Positions 62,409 through 64,000 of a stretch of DNA of 64,000 bases are shown here, piece by piece. Position 1 is the first letter of the stretch. Each line of letters starts with the position of its first letter. The notes beneath the pieces are model-generated. The model worked only from the letters and a program-made list of their open reading frames with translations, had not been told where the DNA came from and did no database searches. The stretch comes from Thiocystis violascens DSM 198 (GTDB lineage: Bacteria; Pseudomonadota; Gammaproteobacteria; Chromatiales; Chromatiaceae), in assembly GCF_000227745.2 (NCBI RefSeq), contig NC_018012.1:806001-870000 (forward strand). Direction: 5' to 3'. The position numbers and the translations under genes are program-made.

Positions 62409-62581
62409 ATCGCTCAGGCGTGGCTTCCGCCGCTCCATCCGTCTCGCCATATTCTCGATTATCTTATTGATCTGAAAGGGTATTTTTTGTTTTCGCGCGC
62501 GACGACATGACGTGTGGGAAAACGACGGAATCGAACGCATCCCCAAAATGACCTGCCAACATGCCTGCCATCCTGAAATTA

Positions 62582-62709
62582 GCACCTCTGGAGCTATGAC
62601 ACCGCCGACATTGGCACACCTAAAGCTATGACACCCCCGACATTGACACACCTAAAGCCATGACACCGCCGACATTGACACACCTGGAGCTATGACACCG
62701 CCGACATTG
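62582..62709. repeat. four tandem 32-bp repeats
   Basis: Four adjacent units, each containing CTATGACACC or CCATGACACC followed by CCGACATTG, start at 62582, 62614, 62646 and 62678. Units differ at a few positions (TAAAG versus TGGAG). There are no spacers between them. They lie between the divergent pilA and Sel1-repeat genes. Confidence 0.9.
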
Positions 62710-62778
62710 GCGCTGTAGAATCGCTGCTTCCCGAGATTTCACACGCGCCTCGAAGCGCATCTGATCGAGAGACACGCC

Positions 62779-63255
62779 ATGCTCATCAGCGTTACAGCAA
62801 CCGCCATGCTGACCGGTTGGAGCGAACGAACCGTTTGGCGGCGATTTTCCGGTCATATCGTCAAGAGCGAAACATCCAGCGGACGTTCCATGGTTCCGCT
62901 TGATCTCGTTCAGCCTCACCTGTGCATTTCACTTTCGCCAGAGGATGCACTTGTGCTCGCAAAAGCGGACGCGGGGGATGCGGACGCGCAAAACGAGGTC
63001 GCGTTACTGTTTTTAACCGAGGGCAAGCCAGAATGGGCGATTGGTTGGTTGGAACTCGCCGCCAAGCATGGTCATGCCGATGCAATGAACTTGCTGGGAA
63101 CCTGCTACATCGAGGGGAACGGCGTCCCGAAGAACGATAACCTTGGCATTGCCTACATCGCGAAGGCCGCCGCCAATGGTCATGTCATTTCGCAACGTCA
63201 AATGGATTTTATTCGTGGCCGACCGGAGACGCCGAAAGACCCCAGCTCAACGTGA
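62779..63255 (+). CDS. Sel1-repeat protein with HTH-like N-terminus
   Basis: A 158-residue protein. The N-terminal MLISVTATAMLTGWSERTVWRRF resembles a short helix-turn-helix. The rest (DAQNEVALLFLTEGKPEWAIGWLELAAKHGHADAMNLLGTCYIEGNGVPKN) holds Sel1/TPR-like repeats (GDADAQ..., GHADAMNLLG). Such small proteins act in protein interaction; some lie next to pilin genes. GAGAGA lies before the ATG. Regulation and partner are unknown. Confidence 0.8.
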   Translation: MLISVTATAMLTGWSERTVWRRFSGHIVKSETSSGRSMVPLDLVQPHLCISLSPEDALVLAKADAGDADAQNEVALLFLTEGKPEWAIGWLELAAKHGHADAMNLLGTCYIEGNGVPKNDNLGIAYIAKAAANGHVISQRQMDFIRGRPETPKDPSST

Positions 63256-63384
63256 CGGTGCGGCTCCCTCTCGTTCCCAGTTGCGCCAAGTGATCGCGTC
63301 GCCTCCAAGCCGCGCTCCTGCGTCAGTTTGGCCTCGCGCATGATCACCGGCGCGTGGCGCCCGCCGAACAAGGCATGGCGTAGA

Positions 63385-63720
63385 TGATGGTCGACCTCTA
63401 CCGGCATTGTCAGGCGCCGCTGTCACACGAACGCCTGTGGGCCTGGCAGGCCAGGCTGATGCGCAGTCGGCGGGATCTGCGCGAGGTGGGATGCTATCGC
63501 ACGCTCGCCGTCAGCGGGGCGGACAGATCGATCCGTTGCCGATCATCGCGGCACAGCCCATGCGCGCGCTTGCGCCGATTCCAGCCAAAGGACCAAGCCG
63601 CCAGTTCGGGGAAGCGCCCGAGTTCCTAGAGCGCCAAGGTGTGCGCCTCTGTCAAGTCCATCCCGCGCCCTCTTCCGGAAAGTCACCCGCAGTTATCATT
63701 CGCCCCCGCCGGTCTGCTTG
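63385..63720 (+). pseudogene. possible Fic-family remnant
   Basis: The frame HCQAPLSHERLWAWQARLMRSRRDL ... GCYRT recalls the segment before the Fic core in DUF4172-type Fic proteins (YxAPLTxERLxxWHxAL). A shifted frame continues to 63720. No HPFxDGNGR active-site motif is present. The stretch 63256-63384 has no supported gene. Confidence 0.35.
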
Positions 63721-63753
63721 ACCGCCATCCCCAACGCCCGAGGCTGGGCAATC

Positions 63754-64000
63754 TGAGGTTCCCTCGGTTTTTCGTCTTCCAAGGGAGTGTGCTCATGCTA
63801 CCCGTTTTTCTCTCTGCTGAGCGTTGAGCCAGTCTTTCAGAAACTGGACCGGCGAGTGGTCACCGAGGGTCGAGTGCCGCCGCTTGCGATTGTAAAACAC
63901 CTCAATGTACGCGAAAGCCGTGGCCTTCATCGCTTCCCGCGTGGCGAAGCGCTCGCCGAAGACCCGCTCGTTCTTGAAGCTGTTGAACCAGCTCTCGGTG
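63754..64000 (-). mobile_element. IS3-family element, copy 2 (runs off the window)
   Basis: Begins with the terminal sequence TGAGGTTCCC and matches the left 247 bp of the element at 54591 without a visible difference. It includes the 3' end of orfB on the minus strand. The left flank differs from copy 1. Confidence 0.92.

Noticed and set aside
62582..62709. CRISPR array
   Set aside because: The 32-bp units are directly adjacent with no spacers, and no cas genes are nearby.

Overview
The window looks like a chromosomal segment of a GC-rich gammaproteobacterium. The gene order recA-recX-alaS-lysC-csrA-tRNA-Ser, ubiG, darP/yjgA, recJ, ygfZ and a polar-type fliC-flaG-fliD-flaG-fliS block, together with the redox and adaptor proteins, would fit a purple sulfur bacterium (Chromatiaceae). 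That placement is inference from gene order and protein character; no database was searched.

Left part (1-24.6 kb) is mostly intact chromosome. On the minus strand lie a stand-alone GH94-type protein running off the left edge, tRNA-Ser(GCU) with a terminator, and the csrA/lysC/alaS/recX/recA/thpR/pncC run. A plus-strand block follows: a membrane Ser/Thr kinase with an apparent extracytoplasmic sensor, a cupin, a secreted DUF302 protein and a [2Fe-2S]/flavin reductase. Then come a pair of ~86-bp inverted mobile repeats, ubiG, a lipid-linked sugar loading/transfer pair (GT2 + GT83/ArnT-like), darP, recJ, a MacA-like adaptor with an ABC ATPase but no permease, and ygfZ.

At 24.7-26.6 kb an IS5-family element sits inside a partly deleted IS4-family element whose 9-bp target duplication is still readable. 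Core genes resume at 26.7-39.1 kb: two paralogous cysteine-containing envelope proteins, an ankyrin lipoprotein, a P-loop-like protein coupled to bolA, an AGCS amino-acid/cation symporter, and the filament genes. The latter have an enlarged flagellin, a FliD with an internal tandem duplication, two flaG genes and two sigma-28-type promoter candidates.

From 39.4 to 55.9 kb is a mobile-element graveyard: remnants of tyrosine integrases, IS3, IS66, IS1182 and Tn3, a second intact IS5 copy, two identical inverted IS1182-family copies, and a full IS3 element. Within it are an AdeRS-like two-component system without its pump, a RelE/HigB-type toxin-antitoxin pair with a nearly leaderless promoter, an orphan ribbon-helix-helix protein, and the 3' part of a large unrecognised gene cut by an IS. 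The orientation of two Tn3-type ends suggests that the DNA between the inverted IS1182 copies has flipped.

The right end (56-64 kb) holds a 1002-aa membrane/spermidine-synthase-like fusion, a TPR-sulfotransferase, a small unknown, a type IV pilin gene with a sigma-54-like promoter and terminator, a four-unit 32-bp tandem repeat, a Sel1-repeat protein, decayed DNA, and the start of a second IS3 copy running off the edge.

No single striking new system was found. The best candidates for follow-up are the kinase-redox block, the paralogous four-cysteine envelope proteins, the possible pilus-modification genes, and the inversion-scrambled transposon nest.
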